A stretch of 64,000 nucleotides of DNA from Variovorax paradoxus (GTDB lineage Bacteria; Pseudomonadota; Gammaproteobacteria; Burkholderiales; Burkholderiaceae_C): the NCBI RefSeq assembly GCF_018614915.1, contig NZ_JAGGNU010000040.1:86684-150683 (forward strand). Direction: 5' to 3'. Within the stretch, counting starts at the first letter, position 1. Each line of letters begins with the position of its first letter. Positions 61,282 to 64,000 of this stretch are shown here, one piece after another. The notes beneath the pieces were generated by a model. The model was not told the origin of the DNA and made no database searches. It saw only the letters and a list, made by a program, of their open reading frames with translations. A program made the position numbers and the translations under genes.

Positions 61282-62762
61282 AGCTGGCTCGCCTGTCGGC
61301 CGCCGCCGCGGCGTCGCTGCTGCTCGCCGCCTGCGTCGCCGGGCCCGACTACCGGGCGCCGGCGCTCGAGCTGCCGGTGAGCTGGAAGCTCGAAGAGCCG
61401 TGGCGCCCGAGCACACCCAACGACGCGGCCGACAAGGGCCCGTGGTGGCTGCGCTTCGGCGATGCCCGGCTCGACGGGCTGCAGCAGCAGGCGCTCGCCA
61501 ACAGCCCCACGCTGACGCTCGCGAACGCGCGGCTGGCCCAGGCCCGGGCCACGCTGGCGGCCAGCGAGTCGGCGCGCTATCCGCAGCTCGGGCTGGGCGC
61601 GCGCGCCTCACGGCTCAAGATTTCCGCCAACCGGCCGCTCACCAACTACGCGACGCAGAACTTCTCGACCGTGCAGAACGACTTCGCGCTGTCGCTCACC
61701 GCCAGCTACGAATTCGACCTCGCGGGCCGCGTGCAGCGCTCGGTCGAGGGTGCGACTGCCTCCGCCGCGCAGTCCGCCGCCGACCTCGAGAATACGCGGC
61801 TGCTGCTCACCACCGACCTGGCCTCCAACTACTTCAACCTGCGCTCGACCGACACCGAACTCGACGTGCTGTCGCGCTCGATCGCGCTGCAGCGCCGCGC
61901 GCTCGAGCTGGTGACTGCACGGCACGACCTGGGCGCCGTCTCGGGCCTGGACGTGGCGCAGCAGCAGGCGCTGCTCGACACCACGCTGGCGCAGGTCGAC
62001 CTGCTGAAGAAGCAGCGCTCGCAGTACGAGCACGCGATCGCCACGCTGACCGGCACGCCGGCGCCGAGCTTCGCGCTGGCGGCCGATCCGCAGCCCATCG
62101 CGCCGCCCGCGATCCCGATCGGCGTGCCCTCGGACGCGCTGGAGCGCCGGCCCGACGTCGCCTCGGCCGAGCGCGCGATGGCCGCGGCCAATGCGCAGAT
62201 CGGCGTCGCCACCGCGGCCTTCTACCCGAGCATCGTGTTGGCGCCGACCGCAGGCGTGGACAGCCGCATGATCGAGACGCTGTTCGATGCGCCCAGCTTG
62301 CTGTGGTCGGTCGGCGTCTCGGCCACGCAGACGCTCTTCGACGGCGGCCGCGTCCGCGCCAACGTCGACTTCACGCGCGCCGGCTACGACGCCACCGTCG
62401 CCAACTACCGCCGCGTGGTGCTGACCGCGATGCAGGAGGCCGAGGACGGCATCACCGGCCTGGCCTCGCTCGACCGCGCATCGACGCAGGCGCTGGCCGC
62501 GGTCGCATCAGCGCGCCGCGTGCTCGACATGGCGACCAGCCGCTACGAAGGTGGCGCCTCGACCTACCTCGACGTGATCACTGCCCAGCAGTCGCTGCTT
62601 GCCGCCGAGCGCCAGGCGGCGCAACTGCTCGGCCAGCGCCTGCTGACCTCGGTGTTCCTGGTCAAGGCATTGGGCGGCGACTGGTGCGGCATCGAATCGC
62701 CCGACGCCGCGGCTAGAACAGACTGCCCTGCCCCGCTGCGCCGGGTGGCCGGAACGCGCTGA
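61278..62762 (+). CDS. NodT-family outer membrane efflux lipoprotein
   Basis: A 494-residue TolC-like channel. The signal ends in a lipobox LLAAC followed by VAGPDYRAP, the NodT/OprM start. Two homologous halves contain the helical barrel stretches (e.g. LANARLAQARATLAASESARYPQ and VASAERAMAAANAQIGVATA segments). It starts at GTG 61278, overlapping the adaptor stop. Its 3' end overlaps the radical SAM gene on the opposite strand by 50 bp. Confidence 0.92.
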   Translation: MKLARLSAAAAASLLLAACVAGPDYRAPALELPVSWKLEEPWRPSTPNDAADKGPWWLRFGDARLDGLQQQALANSPTLTLANARLAQARATLAASESARYPQLGLGARASRLKISANRPLTNYATQNFSTVQNDFALSLTASYEFDLAGRVQRSVEGATASAAQSAADLENTRLLLTTDLASNYFNLRSTDTELDVLSRSIALQRRALELVTARHDLGAVSGLDVAQQQALLDTTLAQVDLLKKQRSQYEHAIATLTGTPAPSFALAADPQPIAPPAIPIGVPSDALERRPDVASAERAMAAANAQIGVATAAFYPSIVLAPTAGVDSRMIETLFDAPSLLWSVGVSATQTLFDGGRVRANVDFTRAGYDATVANYRRVVLTAMQEAEDGITGLASLDRASTQALAAVASARRVLDMATSRYEGGASTYLDVITAQQSLLAAERQAAQLLGQRLLTSVFLVKALGGDWCGIESPDAAARTDCPAPLRRVAGTR

Positions 62763-63801
62763 GATCGAGCGCGATGCGCTCGCGGTTGAAGCCGATGCGC
62801 CGCGTCGCCTTCTCGAAGCGCTGCGCGATCAGGTCGGCCCACAGGCCGGTGCCTTTCATGCGCGTGGCGAAATCGGCGTCGTAGTCCTTGCCGCCGCGCA
62901 TCTCCCGGATGCGCGCCATGATGCGGCCCGCGCGCTGCGGGTAGTGCAGCTCGAGCCATTGCTTGAAGAGCGGTGCCACCTCCCAAGGCAGCCGGATCAC
63001 CGTGTAGAAGGCGCTGCGCGCGCCGGCCTCCCACGCGGCTTCGAGCACCTGTTCCATGTCCTCGGTGACGAAGGGAATCTGCGGCGCCACGCTCACGCCC
63101 ACCGGCACGCCGGCCTCGGCCAGCGTGCGCAGCGTGCGCAACCGCCGGTGCGGCGCCGCGGCGCGCGGCTCGAGCTTGCGCGCGAGTTCGCCGTCCAGCG
63201 AGGTGATGGTCACGTAGACCGCGGCCAGGTGCTCGGCCGCCATCGGGGCGATCAGGTCGAGGTCGCGTTCGACCGCGCTGGACTTGGTGACGAGGCCGAA
63301 GGGGTGGCGCGTTTCCTTCAGCAGCTCGATCACCGAACGCGTGAGGCGCAGCTCGCGCTCGATCGGCTGGTAGCAGTCGGTGGCGGTGCCGATCGCGATG
63401 TGGCTGGGGCGATAGCTCTTGCGGCCCAGCTCCGATCGCAGCACCTCGGCGATGTTGCGCTTGGCGATCAGCTTGGTCTCGAAGTCCAGTCCCGGCGAGA
63501 GGTTCAGATAGCTGTGGGTCGGCCGCGCGAAGCAATAGATGCAGCCGTGCTCGCAGCCGCGGTACGGATTGATCGATCGGTCGAAGTGGATGTCGGGCGA
63601 ATCGTTCTCGCACAACACCGACTTCACGTCTTCGAAGCGCACCTCGGTCGCCAGCGGCGGCAGCGGCTCGGCGGCGCCCTCTTCGAGCGTGCCCCAGCCG
63701 TCGTCGTAGGCGTCGCGCACGTCGCGCTCGAAGCGGTGCGGCAGGCGGGTGGCCGCACCTCGGCCCTTGAGGGCATGGACGGGAATGAAAACGTCGGCCA
63801 T
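62713..63801 (-). CDS. PA0069-family radical SAM protein
   Basis: A 362-residue radical SAM enzyme. The cluster ligands are in YRGCEHGCIYCFARP (CX3CX2C), and SPGLDFETKLIAK and GTATDCYQP are family signatures also seen in spore photoproduct lyase relatives. In Pseudomonas aeruginosa PA0069 belongs to the LexA regulon; an SOS-box-like sequence lies just upstream here. ATG 63801 has AGAGGA in front of it. The substrate is unknown; DNA repair is the usual suggestion. Confidence 0.88.
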   Translation of the reverse strand: MADVFIPVHALKGRGAATRLPHRFERDVRDAYDDGWGTLEEGAAEPLPPLATEVRFEDVKSVLCENDSPDIHFDRSINPYRGCEHGCIYCFARPTHSYLNLSPGLDFETKLIAKRNIAEVLRSELGRKSYRPSHIAIGTATDCYQPIERELRLTRSVIELLKETRHPFGLVTKSSAVERDLDLIAPMAAEHLAAVYVTITSLDGELARKLEPRAAAPHRRLRTLRTLAEAGVPVGVSVAPQIPFVTEDMEQVLEAAWEAGARSAFYTVIRLPWEVAPLFKQWLELHYPQRAGRIMARIREMRGGKDYDADFATRMKGTGLWADLIAQRFEKATRRIGFNRERIALDLSAFRPPGAAGQGSLF

Positions 63802-63820
63802 GGCGAAAATCCTCTTGAAA

Positions 63821-63836
63821 CTGTATGAACATATGG
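63821..63836. promoter_or_regulatory. Degenerate SOS-box-like sequence
   Basis: CTGTATGAACATATGG matches 12 of 16 positions of CTGTATAAATATACAG, with an intact left half and a poor right half. It lies 20 bp before the radical SAM start. The likely left end of an insertion sequence falls right at its degenerate side. Confidence 0.35.
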
Positions 63837-63873
63837 GGTATCCATTTAGCTCCAGTTTGACTAGTATTACTGG

Positions 63874-64000
63874 ATGGACATCCATATATTAGTCCCCAAG
63901 GCGGGAGAAGACTACCCGGTCAACTGGAACCAGTTCCTGGACTGGTTCGCCACCGAAGAGGCCGGTCTTGGCTACCTGGAGCGCCTGCGCTGGCCGCAAG
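63874..64000 (+). mobile_element. IS1595-type transposase, 5' end
   Basis: The first 42 residues of a transposase that runs off the right edge: the segment FLDWFATEEAGLGYLERLRW is the characteristic N-terminus of IS1595-group transposases before their zinc ribbon. The sequence upstream, from about 63835 (GGGGTATCC), is much more AT-rich than the neighbouring genes and probably holds the left end of the element; exact ends and target duplication cannot be set from one side. Confidence 0.7.

Overview
The window is GC-rich (roughly two thirds G+C) and tightly packed. It uses many GTG and TTG starts and many ATGA/GTGA/TTGA stop-start overlaps. Gene content and protein style point to a betaproteobacterium of the Comamonadaceae, most like Variovorax: orphan Bug/TctC receptors, a nas cluster with a kinase-phosphatase fusion, rpsU-yqeY, the pmbA/yjgA pair and an oxidative hexuronate cluster. 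This assignment is inferred from gene content and style, not from a database search. I found no rRNA, tRNA or CRISPR array.

Region 1 (1-15601) is a nitrate assimilation locus. It holds the 3' end of nrtA, then nrtB and nrtC (nitrate ABC importer), an opposite-strand ANTAR regulator with a tandem PilJ/NIT-like sensor, a NarK-type transporter behind a good sigma-54 promoter, a PP2C-Ser/Thr-kinase fusion, nirB, a secreted PilJ-domain protein, nirD, nasA (with a broken duplicate of its own start just upstream), ybiB and cobA (siroheme supply). mog, at 21465, supplies the molybdenum cofactor for NasA.

Region 2 (15682-22064) holds housekeeping and membrane genes: a fatty-acid-hydroxylase family protein, a BaiN/HI0933 flavoprotein, rpsU, yqeY, a NUDIX hydrolase, divergent pmbA and yjgA, and mog. 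A 63-bp module lies between yjgA and mog, and a second copy lies between nrtB and nrtC.

Region 3 (22068-35653) is an oxidative uronate/aldarate catabolic island. It includes uronate dehydrogenase, lactonases, a DctPQM TRAP importer, galactarate dehydratase (garD), 5-dehydro-4-deoxyglucarate dehydratase (kdgD), 2-oxoglutarate-semialdehyde dehydrogenase, a FadR-type regulator with a recognisable operator, an SDR and two orphan Bug receptors. The expected flow is hexuronate to aldarolactone, aldarate, 5-keto-4-deoxyglucarate, 2-oxoglutarate semialdehyde and finally 2-oxoglutarate.

Region 4 (35721-44220) carries psd, a small HxlR-like regulator with an apparently autoregulated promoter, an FKBP isomerase, grpE-dnaK-dnaJ behind a textbook sigma-32 promoter, and a second GntR regulator divergent from a FAH-family hydrolase plus a Bug receptor, with phased TTGGT sites between them. 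Region 5 (44221-49376) has an AT-richer leader with a sigma-54 promoter, then prkA (yeaG), yeaH and spoVR (ycgB). Region 6 (49393-64000) has tag, aroQ, an L-fucose-type dehydrogenase/lactonase pair, an frmA-fghA formaldehyde operon with an inserted epoxide-hydrolase-like gene, a tfoX-N protein, an RNase D-like exonuclease, gluconokinase, an RND efflux operon, a PA0069-type radical SAM gene, and at the right edge the start of an IS1595-type transposase.

The most unusual items are the 63-bp module that preserves translational coupling on both sides, the paired ANTAR/PilJ and secreted PilJ proteins of the nas locus, the sigma-54 leader that begins with a hairpin compatible with an ANTAR target, the nasA 5' duplication, and an RND pump lacking two of the three canonical proton-relay residues.
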